A stretch of DNA of 64,000 bases. It comes from Notospermus geniculatus. Taxonomy: Eukaryota; Nemertea; Pilidiophora; Heteronemertea; Lineidae. The position numbers were made by a program, and so were the translations under genes. The stretch covers positions 650,616 to 714,615 of the forward strand of contig NMRB01000014.1 of the NCBI GenBank assembly GCA_002633025.1. Reading direction: 5' to 3'. Positions 1 to 10,971 of this stretch are shown here, piece after piece (the first letter of the stretch is position 1; each line of letters begins with the position of its first letter). The notes beneath the pieces are model-generated. The model was not told where the DNA came from. It was given only the letters and a program-made list of their open reading frames with translations, and made no database searches.

Positions 1-99
1 CGGTAACTCTCCGAAGTTATCGATGAGCAATATCATAAGCCCTACCGGTACAATACATTGCTGCAGTCTCGGCGACACTATACCTCATTGATATGTATT

Positions 100-830
100 C
101 GTGACGAGACGATCATGTGATCGGACTAACTCGCATGAATTCCTCGCAGTGAACCATCAAAGACGTATTCCTCGAGTCACCCCGAGGTGATTACGCATCG
201 TATCGAAGATTTCGTCTCCTCGTCAATGCCACCTCTTCCTTGTCAAAACCACTCGTCATTCAGTAATATTGACACTCATATGTCGTGTCGTTTAACAACT
301 ATTTCACGATATGGATCATGATTTCCATCAAAGATGATTCCTATTGATTTCTCATGGTTTTTATGCGAGACAGATGTATTGGAGATACCAGCATAAATAC
401 GACTGTTGAAGCATTTGATGTAAGCAATTTGTCATCTGCGCTGTATGAAGTTGGAAAAAAGGCGCATCTTCTGTATGGATGGCTTCTCGACTCATTATCC
501 ACGACGGGAGGAATGTTTATGAGAAAAGCTCACGTTTCATGTGGATTTATGTGCGGCTGGTTTTTGTGTTCATGACAGTTGTGATTCTCCGTCTCTCTTT
601 CTCTGAGGTTTTGCACAGTATAGTAAATGATCGACTCTTGTTTGTCTTAGATTTTGCCGGCACAATCTGAAGAAATCAAGAGGAAATGTAGCTGAAGCTC
701 GCTTATTTGTGGTATTGTCATAAAACCGTATCAGAGTTTTTATGTGGTAGACATGTCAGTCAAGAAAATTGCATTTGAAATCTTCTCGTCTTGAATGTTG
801 AGAGAGTATTAAGCGATGTGGCTATGAGAA
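100..830. repeat. 0.73-kb duplicated segment, copy A (empty TTAA site)
   Basis: The sequence from 100 repeats from 832 with an offset of 732 and only a few substitutions and small indels. Copy A ends at a single N (831). At 809-812 it has one TTAA followed by GCGATGTGG, where copy B carries a MITE. The small ORFs at 354-575 and 479-670 recur in copy B but resemble no known protein. Bases 1-99 are unique, with nothing recognised. Confidence 0.9.
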
Positions 831-831
831 N
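831..831. other. Single-N contig join between 0.73-kb copies
   Basis: Copy A ends immediately before it and copy B starts immediately after. Confidence 0.9.
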
Positions 832-1826
832 CGTGACGAGACGATCATGTGATCGGACTAACTCGCATGAATTCCTCGCAGTGAACCATCAAAGACGTAT
901 TCCTCGAGTCACCCCGAGGTGATTACGCATCGTATCGAAGATTTCGTCTCCTCGTCAATGCAACCTCTTCCTTGTCAAAACCACTCGTCATTCAGTAATA
1001 TTGACACTCATATGTCGTGTCGTTTAACAACTATTTCACGATATGGATCATGATTTCCATCAAAGATGATTCCTATTGATTTCTCATGGTTTTTATGCGA
1101 GACAGATGTATTGGAGATACCAGCATAAATACGACTGTTGAAGCATTTGATGTAAGCAATTTGTCATCTGCGCTGTATGAAGTTGGAAAAAAGGCGCATC
1201 TTCTGTATGGATGGCTTCTCGACTCATTATCCACGACGGGAGGAATGTTTATGAGAAAAGCTCACGTTTCATGTGGATTTATGTGCGGCTGGTTTTTGTG
1301 TTCATGACAGTTGTGATTCTCCGTCTCTCTTTCTCTGAGGTTTTACACAGTACAGTAAATGATCGACTCTTGTTTGTCTTAGATTTTGCCGGCACAATCT
1401 GAAGAAATCAAGAGGAAATGTAGCTGAAGCTCGCTTATTTGTGGCATTGTCATTAAACCGTATCAGAGTTTTTTGTTCAGCAATATGTGGTAGACATGTT
1501 GTCAGTCAAGAAAATGGCATTTGAAATCTTCTCGTCTTGAATATTGAGAGAGTATTAAAGATAATGTATCACGACTTCATTGTTTACATTCAATGTTTGT
1601 AAACATGGATGTTTACATTATGTTATTTTGGACTTTTGGGACATGCCAACCCACCAAAATGAATATTTTTTGAATCAACAGAATTTCTAGAGGGGCATAG
1701 CACCAATAATTTACTCACAAGACAACGGAAGCCTGGACATAAACAAACAAAATGTAAATAAACAATGAATTTCGTGGCCCGCGAAAATACCTTTAAGGAT
1801 GTGGCTATTAGAATCGCTGAAACGCC
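832..1826. repeat. 0.73-kb duplicated segment, copy B (TTAA site filled)
   Basis: This starts directly after the single N at 831 and matches copy A through GAGAGAGTATTAA, then resumes after an inserted element at GGATGTGGCTAT (1797 on). The match to copy A stops near 1815 because copy A ends at the N. No gene is seen. Confidence 0.88.
1559..1792. mobile_element. TTAA-flanked MITE (AGATAATGTATCACG family), 3'-end-deleted copy
   Basis: The element is flanked by TTAA at 1555-1558 and 1793-1796; the homologous site at 809-812 has a single TTAA, which proves insertion and the duplicated target. The left terminus AGATAATGTATCACG is present. The right terminus lacks its last ~13 bases, unlike the copy at 63717-63964. 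A TTAA target is typical of the piggyBac superfamily, but no transposase is encoded. Confidence 0.85.
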
Positions 1827-3115
1827 TCTACGCTGCCCATAAGGGCCAGCTTTGCAACTCATCAGGAATGGAGCCAGCAATCTCAGAGATTGACGACTGA
1901 TTTTGACGTTTCCTCAGCTAGAACCGCAGGTCACCCTCCGGTAACAAATCCCTCAATAAGAATCCGATCCGCAGTTGCGACCTCGGAACACATGTCATTC
2001 TGAAGGAGAATCTCATCAATAAAGCGCACTGATGAACCGTGATATTTACCGTTTAAATTCATTGAACTCGGCTCCAGTGGACCAGACGAGGTCTCGAATC
2101 AGACGCTGATTGCCAATTGTCAAAGACGAATTCCATGTTCCATTGAGTCGCTCTCTGTCGGAGTCAGCAATGGTCTGACTTGCTGGAACGTTTGACGCAG
2201 GAGAACCTCTGTCAATCTGTCTTCATACATGTAACCCCAGAGTAGAGACAAAAGAGTAGGCCTACATTTTGGTACGCTTGGCCCCAGCGCTTACTTCCAC
2301 GCTACCTAGTTATATAACGTAGTAGGGAGCAGTTTGAAACTGCGAGGGAGTTACATATTGGTACCGGTATGTTAAATAGTGGTGTCCTTGCTCAAAAGAC
2401 TGATGCTATCTCTCCTTGACACCCGAAAACTCCACACACAGGTTGATTTTTTTGACGTCGACGTACATGTACATGATGACCAAATACCAGACGAAGATTT
2501 GAGTTGAATCTGAATAATCGTCAACTCACGAACTAGGCCGAGTACAATTGAGCACGTCGTGATAAAAGTCAACGTTGTTTCAGCCAAAGTGATGTAGCGA
2601 ATTATCAGTATATCAATAATGATGGACGTAATATTCGTTCCAGAGCCGTTGTTTTTCGGGAGAAAAAAGCGTTGACATCATCACATAAACGTTGTTGTAT
2701 CCGAAGACGAAATGTCATTTCATGCAATTTGATGTAACGAGGACGAAATAATCAGAGGAGGACGGGGGAGTAAATTGCAGGGGGAATAACAATTATATGA
2801 AAGAATCGTTTAGCATGCATCCAAAATTAATTGGGTCATGAACACATATTTTCAATACGATTATTGGGGTAATCATCTGTGGTATTTTGACGAGTGTGAA
2901 TGTCATTCTATATTTTTGGTAATGCGTAAATGTCATTGTTGTTATGGCGCGACTTAAATTGTCTACGTATTTACCACAACTGTTGCGTTCTGTCGTTACG
3001 AGCGCACTTGACAATTACTGGAACAAACAACCGTTTTCGTTCATATCACTTAACTCAGATTACAAGACCTTGACCTTAATAATATACGGATACAGTCAGC
3101 TTCATTTCAGTCATG
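1827..3115. other. Unique non-coding stretch
   Basis: No gene or structured repeat is recognised. It holds scattered TACATGTA octamers (2226, 2464) and short ORFs below 90 codons without family resemblance. Codon use gives no hint of an exon. Confidence 0.6.
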
Positions 3116-3479
3116 AAGGCTGCGATTACGTAGAGCTACACGGTATACGGACACGCCGGTTGATACCAGAAGCCCCGAAACGCCAACGCGTTCTAACCTT
3201 TTGTACGCTGCCCTCTTCATGGCATCGAACAATGGGATTGGCGCCGGTTCCCGTTGGCGTTTCGGGGGCTCGCGAAAATTCTCTGGGGCCATATGCATAA
3301 AACAGCTTAAGTGTCAAATTTCCCTTATCTTTTGTTTTGAACAATAGTTAAAGGGAAATTTTACACTTAAGATGTTTTATACATACATGTACGGGCCCTG
3401 ATGCTTCGCGAACCCTTTGTGAAGCCTTTCTTAACCGGCGTGTCCGTATACCGTGTAGCTCTACATAATCCTAGCCTAA
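3116..3479. mobile_element. Foldback element (TTAGGCTGCGATTACGTAG family) interrupted by another foldback
   Basis: Outer arms at 3116-3161 and 3433-3479 pair over about 45 bases (GCTGCGATTACGTAGAGC on the left; GCTCTACATAATCCTAGCC on the right). A second palindromic pair inside involves CCCCGAAACGCCAACG near 3175 and CGTTGGCGTTTCGGGG near 3252. A different foldback sits at 3284-3399. The same terminus recurs at 62501-62629. The overlapping ORFs on both strands (up to 118 codons) are a by-product of the symmetry. Confidence 0.8.
3284..3399. mobile_element. Foldback nested in the preceding element (GGGGCCATATGCATAAA terminus)
   Basis: The arms pair GGGGCCATATGCATAAAAC with the complement ending ACGGGCCC, including the AAGTGTAAAATTTCCCTT stem. 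The same stem and terminus recur at 33134-33243, where absence from the other segment copy shows it is mobile. Confidence 0.8.
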
Positions 3480-5090
3480 CGGCGTTCGTTTACCCTCTGT
3501 CGATTTCTCAGAGAGCTATCCAAGCAGATACCCCAAGTTTGTTTGCTAGAGACCTTATTTACCATTGGGATTCTCAATCCTATATCTTTGCCAATATCAT
3601 CTATCTACCGTCTGGAATTGTTCCTGGGTATCAGAATGCTCAACAAAGAGGGTCTACCCGATCCTGTTGAGAACAAAGGTATCGAGAATACAGTCTGTAC
3701 ATCTCATCAATCTTCCTTAACGCGTTTAGCTAACGCTGATTTCTCTGTGCTTTCCTACCGTACACCTCCCCAAGAGCCAGGCATCCCTCTTTAGCAGCTC
3801 AGCCTGTCTGACGTCCCTTTCAATCTATCTACCATCTTAAATTACTTCTCGTCCCTGTTGACAGCCCGGGAGGCGCCATTTACTTCAAACACAGATATAT
3901 CCGTTGTTTTCTTTGATAGGCCGCTTTTTCGTCGCTCGTCAGTGCGTCAAGCTGGGCCAAACATGACAGAAATACACAGCGACTTGCGTTAAGGCGATAA
4001 CCACCGAAGGGATGACATTTCCGACCATTATTAGACTCTCTTTATATCCTTTGTCTTCGCCTGACCCCCGCTGTCTTTGGCTGACAAGACACCCTCTGTT
4101 TATATCATCCGGATGCTGTGGAGAGAGTCTGCATGCAGTGTGAACAGCCAATTTCGAGGAAAATCTCATCCCTTAAAGAAAGACGTCTGGGTTGACATCT
4201 CGGTCGAGATTTGGTCACGTTATACACCATATAAATAACAAACTGTCAGCCCTTATGTCAAGTATGAATCGATAGCCACTTTCCAGTAGACATACTTGAC
4301 CCCTACCCGTAGCCTTGGTCCAGCGTTTGACATTTGCCTTTTTCTCCTCTGATTAAGTTACATTACTTTGACATATAATATGGCCACGACTACCCACTTG
4401 AGTAGAACTGTAGCCTTTTCTTTCTCACTCTTACCATTCACTGACACACGCCATACCAATGCCCTACCTCCACCTCTCTGTAACATGACCGTACCTTCAG
4501 TTTCTGACTGATGACACCCTCAAGAACAAAAAGTTAAATTAGTGTGTTACGCTTTCTCTGGGGGATAGTTCGCTATATACATCATGTACTGATGGATGAG
4601 GAAGACGATTGCCTGGCTAGACGTGGCGACAAAACATTATAAACGGTTCTCTGAGTCAAATATCCTGACCCGAACTCACCACTTTCCTTTGCCTTTCTTA
4701 CCACATGGACTGTGTTAGATAAGATCACCTATTGAAGAGCGAATAATTATGATGAAAGATCATTGGTGTGATGTGATTGGCTTGGATAATTTGGGGAATT
4801 TTATTATTATTATAATTATAACTTTATTTCGTGCTCAAAAAAGAAACACATTTACAGAAAGGAAAAGAACAATTAAAATTTACTCATGTAGCCTACTCAC
4901 TAAAGAGGACTACATGTAGGTAAGCATTTTCCAACTCTCATGGAATCAGCTACAAATAACTAGTTTGTGCACAACCAATCGATGATACATGTACATGTAT
5001 CTTTGATGTTATCCGCTTCCATTGGGAGATCTAATCTTAGGTACAAGATTAGAATTTTAAGGCGTATATACATTTAAATCGGTCAATTTT
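3480..5090. other. Unique non-coding stretch
   Basis: No gene recognised. An AT-rich run lies near 4800-4830. The minus-strand ORF at 3939-4169 ends in a hydrophobic stretch but has no recognisable domain, splice context or homology cue, so it is not called. Confidence 0.5.
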
Positions 5091-5092
5091 TG

Positions 5093-5208
5093 TGGTTACG
5101 AAACAAGTTGGTATAGTGTGACAAGTTGGTGTGTACGCTGGTGTGTTGTGTAGGTTGGTGTGTTGGTGTGGTTACGAAACAAGTTGGTAGTGTGACAAGT
5201 TGGTGTGT
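5093..5208. repeat. Imperfect direct repeat, GT-rich
   Basis: The phrase GTTACGAAACAAGTTGGT followed by GTGTGACAAGTTGGTGTGT occurs at about 5095 and again at about 5164, separated by GTTGGTGTGTTGG-type repeats. It looks like a short degenerate minisatellite. Confidence 0.65.
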
Positions 5209-6636
5209 GTAGGCTAAAAGCAGTGTGTGCTGTCGCGTGTTACCGAGAGGCCGAAAGCATTATGACTTCCTGTACATTTGTACATAAACTCTGGAAAAGA
5301 GTACGCGTGGCAGCACAGAGTGAGAGTTGCTCGGCAAGCTTATAAAATCAAAATTTACCGATTTTTGTCGGTGTGTCTTCACCTTGACTTTAAATTCTTG
5401 GTATCAAAGGCGAATGCACAGCACACAGTATATCGCATCGCCGTTGGTTTTCAAGGCCGTAGGAGAACGACTGTACTCGGGCACCAAGGTCTAAGCGACT
5501 GGTCAGGTTACACATTAGATCCCACCAATAGTTAAGATCACCCAGTCCAAATTCCTGTGAGGAAAAACACAATCAGCCGTCCAAGTGTCAGATGCACAGC
5601 ATGTTCCCTCAAGCTAGCTTAACGTAGCATCATATGCTCCTTACGTTTCTTTCATTTCCCACTCAGACCTGAGTAGCCTAATACATTAGTGACCAGGTTT
5701 CGCGTACACAATTACTACTACACCCTGGAGACACTACACTAACAGCTTCGACATGAGAGGTGGCCAGGCGAAACATCGTTTCAACAAGTGCTGCAGTAAT
5801 AAGCAGTAGCCAGACCATTTCATCAGGGCATAACCTAATCCTTCGGCAACAGCTATCCACTTATAACCTGCCTCCATATGAGCCAACGTAAATCATTTCA
5901 TCAGGAGATGGACGAGCGTTTCTGTAAGTTGCCATTTCAAGCTTTTCAACGAAGGGGCTTTCAGCTCCAGACTGAGTGCCTCGGTTAATCATCACCTCAA
6001 CAGTTCACGACGAGCAAAATGAAGACCGAAAATGAAGCAACTCTCCTCCACACAGGATAAAATCGAATTATCTTCGGTAGTATGTGAAGGGGTATGACCG
6101 GGTTATTTACCAATCGCACCTAAATTCTAGATATAACCGAATCTTTCCACAGACGGTTCCAAGTCGGTATGTTAGATTCGGCGAAGCGGTCGTTCCCCTG
6201 CTTGATGAACAGCCTGTGCACACCAGGTGGGAACATGGCATCTGATTGTGATCGCTTGTCGGCGAAACCTGTTAACACGATTTCTTTTCCGAAGGGATAA
6301 GGAATGGTCTGTCGATTAGATATGCACACATACAGAGCTCTTGTACGATTCAAAACCCATGCCTACTCACGAAGCGTAAAGAACGTTACATTTTGTATCA
6401 TTAAATGATAAACATGATAATGTGACGATGAATATTTGGTACGGTTTGTTCACCGTATGTTTTTAGACTGAACATTGTGGTTTTCCATGGTCGGTCGAAG
6501 GCGATGCCATCAGGAGATTCCGGTTTCGCAAAAGCAGGCCAAATGGGGGAACATGGCTTTCAGTGTTCCGAAAAGCAGTCACTACCTGGGGCAACATCGA
6601 CCGTTTCCGACCACTGGCAGATCTATACCTTTATTT
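5209..6636. other. Unique non-coding stretch
   Basis: No gene recognised. Several 60-85 codon ORFs on both strands lack domain features and are treated as chance. Confidence 0.5.
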
Positions 6637-6786
6637 GGGAGGTTTAGAAATCAAACGATAAACGTAAACTTTACGACAACGTTATTTTTCATACTGCACA
6701 TTAACCAGATTTTATCATTGCATTTTCGGTACAAAAATAACGTTGTCGTTAACGTTTACGTTTATCGTTTGATTTCTAAACCTCCC
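6637..6786. mobile_element. 150-bp MITE (GGGAGGTTTAGAAATCAAAC family)
   Basis: Near-perfect terminal inverted repeats, GGGAGGTTTAGAAATCAAAC and its complement, with a further inverted stretch (ACGACAACGTTATTTTT against AAATAACGTTGTCGT). Relatives occur at 18574-18722 and 31932-32075. Non-coding. Confidence 0.85.
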
Positions 6787-7718
6787 TATTGAGTCATTCA
6801 ATACGTCCGTTATGCACAATAGTATAGTTCAATATACCTAACAAGCCTGACTCTACGTCACGTTTACGTAATATTATAAATGTTCTGGTAATTGTGGAAA
6901 GCTGTGACCAAATTTTTTCGGGTATTTTATGATCCACTTTGGCGACATCTGGTCACTCATAGTATTGGAAGGTGAAGGGTACTTTCGTGTTGTGCTCTTT
7001 CAGCGTATCCTGAGGCTTTCACGAAGGTCAGAAAATACAATTCCCGGTGCGTCCTCTTACCCCATTTGTCACCACATAGTGTGTGGTTAGGAAGGGAGCG
7101 AGCGCTGAGAACCTCTGACATTCTCAGGATGTCTTGCCTCGGCCAAGCTTCCTTCCATGTCAGGGTGGTCGAGTTACAACCAGTACATGTAGTTACGTCA
7201 TTGCAGTTTGCGTTCTCTTTTGTCGTCTATCTTAAGATTTCCGATAGCTCCTCCGACGCCACCACCACCACCTGCAACTGAGTTCCTGTCCATCAATAAT
7301 ACACCATTCGACAGACGATAATTTTTCAGTGGCTTCTCATTTGACCTGTTGACCTCGTCCACGCGTGATCGATATGTCTCACGAGATCAATAGCGCCTTC
7401 ATAACGAGGTCTGACGAGCGATTATCAGACGTCGATAGAATAACAAGACATGACTCGGGTCGCTTAAAGCACAGATTCTATTGACACTCATCTCATTAAT
7501 TGCTTTTCCTACAGTGATTGCATTTCTTTAAATCGTACATCTGATTTTGTTGAGTGATAGGCTCAGCGGGTTTTGGGAAATATCCAATCAAATGTGACAC
7601 GCTTGATGCCATCAGATTCTAAAACGACATCGAGTATTTACGGTGGCCCATACATGCCATGCATATATTTTTGTCCACATTAAAATATTCTGAACATTAA
7701 TTGTATTTTTTCTCGAAT
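6787..7718. other. Unique non-coding stretch upstream of the minisatellite
   Basis: Nothing recognised. Given its position it could contain the promoter or first exon of the bHLH gene, but no core promoter element stands out. Confidence 0.45.
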
Positions 7719-7989
7719 TTCCACCCGGGTGGAAAGTATTCCCACCCAGGTGGAAAGTATTCTCACCCGGGTGGAAAGTATTTCCACCCGGGTGGAAAGT
7801 ATTCTCACCCGGGTGGAAAGTATTTCCACCCGGGTGGAAAGTATTTCCACCCGGGTGGAAAGTATTCTCACCCGGGTGGAAAGTATTTCCACCCGGGTGG
7901 AAAGTATTTTCACCCGGGTGGAAAGTATTTCCACCCGGGTGGAAAGTATTTTCACCCGGGTGGAAAGTATTCTCACCCGGGTGGAAACC
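7719..7989. repeat. 21-bp palindromic minisatellite, about 13 units (left arm)
   Basis: Thirteen units of 21 bp each contain the self-complementary core CCACCCGGGTGG followed by AAAGTATT. Because 21 is seven codons and the unit is a palindrome, long open frames appear on both strands; these are not genes. The array runs directly into a central hairpin and continues inverted beyond it. Confidence 0.93.
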
Positions 7990-8299
7990 CTTACGAAAAT
8001 GTACCACGGGTAAATGACATTACCACATGGTAATGGGCGAATTTTACACCAAAAATGTGTACTTTTACACATTTTTGGTGTAAATTTCGCCCATTACCAC
8101 GTGGTCATGTCATTTGCACGTGGTACATTTTCGTAAGGGAATACTTTCCACCCGGGTGGAAAGTAATTTCACCTGGGTGGAAAGTATTTCCACCCAGGTG
8201 GAAAGTATTTTCACCCGGGTGGAAAGTATTTCCACCCAAATACTTTCCACCCGGGTGAAAATACTTTCCACCCGGGTGGAAATACTTTCCACCCGGGTG
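7719..8299. mobile_element. FB/TU-like foldback: minisatellite arms around a central hairpin
   Basis: The centre (7990-8136) is a hairpin with arms CCTTACGAAAATGTACCAC and GTGGTACATTTTCGTAAGG and inner arms around TTTTACACCAAAAATGTG. On both sides it passes into the same minisatellite in inverted orientation, so the repeats belong to the inverted arms. Units flip orientation again near 8237, and the assembly fails at 8300. Drosophila FB and sea-urchin TU elements have tandem-repeat-filled inverted termini of this kind; relationship by structure only. The right end is lost in the gap. Confidence 0.65.
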
Positions 8300-8703
8300 N
8301 NNNNNNNNNNNNNNNNNNNNNNNNNNNNNNNNNNNNNNNNNNNNNNNNNNNNNNNNNNNNNNNNNNNNNNNNNNNNNNNNNNNNNNNNNNNNNNNNNNNN
8401 NNNNNNNNNNNNNNNNNNNNNNNNNNNNNNNNNNNNNNNNNNNNNNNNNNNNNNNNNNNNNNNNNNNNNNNNNNNNNNNNNNNNNNNNNNNNNNNNNNNN
8501 NNNNNNNNNNNNNNNNNNNNNNNNNNNNNNNNNNNNNNNNNNNNNNNNNNNNNNNNNNNNNNNNNNNNNNNNNNNNNNNNNNNNNNNNNNNNNNNNNNNN
8601 NNNNNNNNNNNNNNNNNNNNNNNNNNNNNNNNNNNNNNNNNNNNNNNNNNNNNNNNNNNNNNNNNNNNNNNNNNNNNNNNNNNNNNNNNNNNNNNNNNNN
8701 NNN
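8300..8703. other. Assembly gap (404 N) inside the palindromic minisatellite
   Basis: The gap starts within a minisatellite unit and ends in unique sequence. Open frames reported across it are artefacts of N translation. Confidence 0.98.
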
Positions 8704-8927
8704 AACTGGCATGACTGGAGTAACGCAGCATTGGGGTACATGTATTTGCTAATACCGCGCCGCGGCTGGTCGTACACTACAAACGCTCAACCACGAGGGC
8801 ATGGTTCGGTGTATGCAAACGTCGACACCCAAAATTTTGAGGATTTCAGGTGTGAAATCATTATCTTTTCCTTTCTTTACCGACTGTGGTAGTATTTTTT
8901 CCTAGTATGAACTACGCTGGAAATCGT
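8704..8927. other. Intronic or 5' flank of the bHLH exon
   Basis: Unique sequence between the gap and the splice acceptor, with a TACATGTA at 8737. Its place just before an acceptor suggests intron. No start site or TATA box is apparent. Confidence 0.5.
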
Positions 8928-8946
8928 TTTGTCTTTATCTTTCTAG
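8928..8946 (+). promoter_or_regulatory. Splice acceptor (polypyrimidine tract plus AG) before the bHLH exon
   Basis: A pyrimidine-rich run (TTTTGTCTTTATCTTTCTAG, ending 8946) lies four bases before ATG 8950. The AG doubles as the end of an in-frame TAG stop. This fits a non-coding first exon upstream. The donor cannot be placed; it could lie before or inside the gap at 8300-8703. Confidence 0.6.
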
Positions 8947-8949
8947 GTG

Positions 8950-9600
8950 ATGAGAAATTCGTCGCAAACAGTGCCCGACATGACGTCGCCTCTAGATCTC
9001 GAAGCCTCGCTCGAGGGTGAGGCCACGGAAAGTGTGTGGGACATCGTCAGTTCGGACGCAGTAAATGCAGGTTTTCAGCAGGATCGCCGTGGCGTAAAAC
9101 GGGAGGCTAACAGTAGCCCATCAGACTCATGTGCTAGTTCCTTGAACGAGGAAACGGTCGAAAGGAAGTCAAAAGCTCAGAAGCGAACCGCCCGGCGGCG
9201 GAAGACGGTGAGTGCCCGAGAAAGGAATCTCCGGCGACTCGAGAGTAATGAACGAGAGCGCATGCGCATGCATTCACTCAATGATGCCTTCCAGGAGTTA
9301 CGCGAGGTTGTGCCCCATGTAAAAATGGGAAGGAAAATATCAAAGATTGAAACACTCACTTTAGCAAAGAATTATATCAAAGCGCTTACAAACGTTATAT
9401 GTGAAATGCGCGGTGAAGAAAAGGCGTTTGATCTTACGCCCCCTGGCGGGGAGGGAGACGGAGAGGGACAGGATGACGATGTAGATTCATTTGGCGTTCC
9501 ATCCGCTTTCGATACACCAAGTCCGACAGAAAGTGCAACAAGCACAAGTGAAAGCCCCAACATTAGCCCCTCAGTTGAATTCAAACCATTCGCGGAGTAA
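8950..9600 (+). CDS. bhlha15: bHLH transcription factor, BHLHA15 (MIST1)/dimmed type
   Basis: This 216-residue protein is a nuclear DNA-binding factor; the vertebrate (MIST1) and fly (dimmed) members drive secretory-cell differentiation and bind E-boxes as dimers. Seen here: a basic stretch with NLS character at about residues 73-95 ([13 protein letters not shown]), then the bHLH at about 95-151, with basic motif [17 protein letters not shown], helix 1 through ELREVVPHV, a short loop, and helix 2 [18 protein letters not shown]100, E103, R104 and R106 match the NxRERxR E-box contact pattern. The C-terminal 60 residues are acidic and Ser/Thr/Pro-rich without a known fold. ATG 8950 is chosen because an in-frame TAG lies at 8944-8946, inside the acceptor site; the GTG at 8947 would only add a Val if spliced to an upstream coding exon. 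A complete ORF in one exon behind a 5' UTR intron matches vertebrate BHLHA15. Human MIST1 is about 189 residues, so length fits. Family assignment is firm; expression and function in this animal are inferred. Confidence 0.93.
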   Translation: MRNSSQTVPDMTSPLDLEASLEGEATESVWDIVSSDAVNAGFQQDRRGVKREANSSPSDSCASSLNEETVERKSKAQKRTARRRKTVSARERNLRRLESNERERMRMHSLNDAFQELREVVPHVKMGRKISKIETLTLAKNYIKALTNVICEMRGEEKAFDLTPPGGEGDGEGQDDDVDSFGVPSAFDTPSPTESATSTSESPNISPSVEFKPFAE

Positions 9601-10916
9601 TTTCTTGCGTGTTTCGATTAACGGATTTATCTCGGGAGATACCGCGTGAAAAGGCACGAGAAACAAGCTTGACACATTCCAGAGAACTTGTGACCAATTT
9701 AGTTCAATAAATAGACATGGCACCCGATCGGGGTTGACGAAAAACGGAGCTCGGGAACGATCCTTACGGGCTGTTTGGTGTGGAAAATAGCTTCACAACG
9801 AAACGATAAAACCGAGTATACGAAACGATATCACATCACAGTGTGTTCAATCATAGTAACGATCTTCGTCCGGCAGCAGCAGCACAGGGCCTGGCTCTCA
9901 TACGGCTAAAATCACAGCTGGTGCCCATGGGGACAGCTACTAACAAGGTGAGCTGTACAAGAGTTGGTCGCATTTCAATTTTCGCAAGTCAATCGTCGGC
10001 AACAGGTGCTTATTTCTACCAAAATGCCAATGATCAAAATCACCTGTCAGTAATGGTGTAGCGAGATAAGTTTTAGTCAATATCATGAAGTGATGCTACA
10101 CATTCTAATCAAGAACGAACAGATGTTGTCAACTGTGCTGTTTTACCAAGACTTAAAGATTCAAGTGCTGCATACGGGACGCCGCTTGCCAGGCCGGTTC
10201 CATTTTCATATCAACTAGGACATTCCATTTACCGGGCTTGGTTCTCATTTTATACATACACATTGGACATTGCCAAGAGGAGAAGATGTTGGCAAAGCCA
10301 TCGATCGTATCTAAAAACTGGCATTGATTCGCTGTCATTACATCATGTCATTAATCACCAGTTAGTAGTAATTAGATAAAACTATAGAAAAGACTGGAAG
10401 GTGAAGGTGATATTTTATGTACTACGCCATTACGCATGCGTGGTGCGGGGTTTTATGCATTTATAATGTAATATTTCATATATGTAGGTTTTATAGGAAA
10501 GTAGGTTAGATTAGATTTTTAGATTATTGTCATATTAGACGACATTAGTGCCTGACTACGTTGTGTAAGTTCATGTGCATGGAAACGGTAGACAAGCGCC
10601 CTCTAACGCAAAATTATAAATGGGTGTTCTCTAGTCAATCTCCATCGTGAATTAACAGGGTCTTTAACAAATCGGGCACGTATGAGCCTGGGTTTGGAAC
10701 TTGGTAATTCATCTTGGGCAAAATCAAAATATGTATTTTTGCTATTTATTGAGCGTTATAAATGTTTGTTCTGATATGTTTATCTATATTTCTGCTATCG
10801 TTTATCTAAACTGACTACTAGTCAGACTAGTAGTTACCCCTCGCCTTGATACACCAGCTGAACCCTACTAAAAATATTCATGAATTCACCCTAGAAACAC
10901 CCTTCAGGAACACCGC
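9601..10916. other. bHLH 3' flank and unique non-coding DNA
   Basis: The first ~110 bases are probably 3' UTR. The rest shows no gene. Small ORFs at 9843-10061 and 10153-10338 show no domain. Confidence 0.5.
9706..9711 (+). promoter_or_regulatory. Candidate poly(A) signal of the bHLH gene
   Basis: AATAAA begins 105 bases after the stop codon. It is the first canonical hexamer downstream, so it would give a 3' UTR of about 120-130 bases. A longer 3' UTR cannot be excluded. Confidence 0.4.
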
Positions 10917-10917
10917 A

Positions 10918-10971
10918 GGGACACCCAAGAAAACACCACACAGGATAACAGGGTGTTTCTTGGGTGGTTCC
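10918..10971. repeat. Short hairpin
   Basis: The arms GGGACACCCAAGAAAACACC and GGGTGTTTCTTGGGTGGTTCC pair with few mismatches across a 13-base loop. It may be a worn foldback end; no target duplication can be assigned. Confidence 0.6.

Noticed and set aside
354-1402. Duplicated 73- and 63-codon ORFs as a small gene family
   Set aside because: They are identical because the DNA is duplicated; no domain, and both overlap in two frames.
7719-7989. CRISPR-like regular repeat array
   Set aside because: No spacers; repeats are contiguous 21-bp units in an animal genome.
7612-8258. Long ORFs encoding HPGGKY/TRVES-type repeat proteins on both strands
   Set aside because: The 21-bp unit is palindromic and in frame, so both strands are open automatically. 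This is minisatellite DNA, not a gene.
8105-8777. ORFs of 188-212 codons over the gap
   Set aside because: Most residues are translated Ns.
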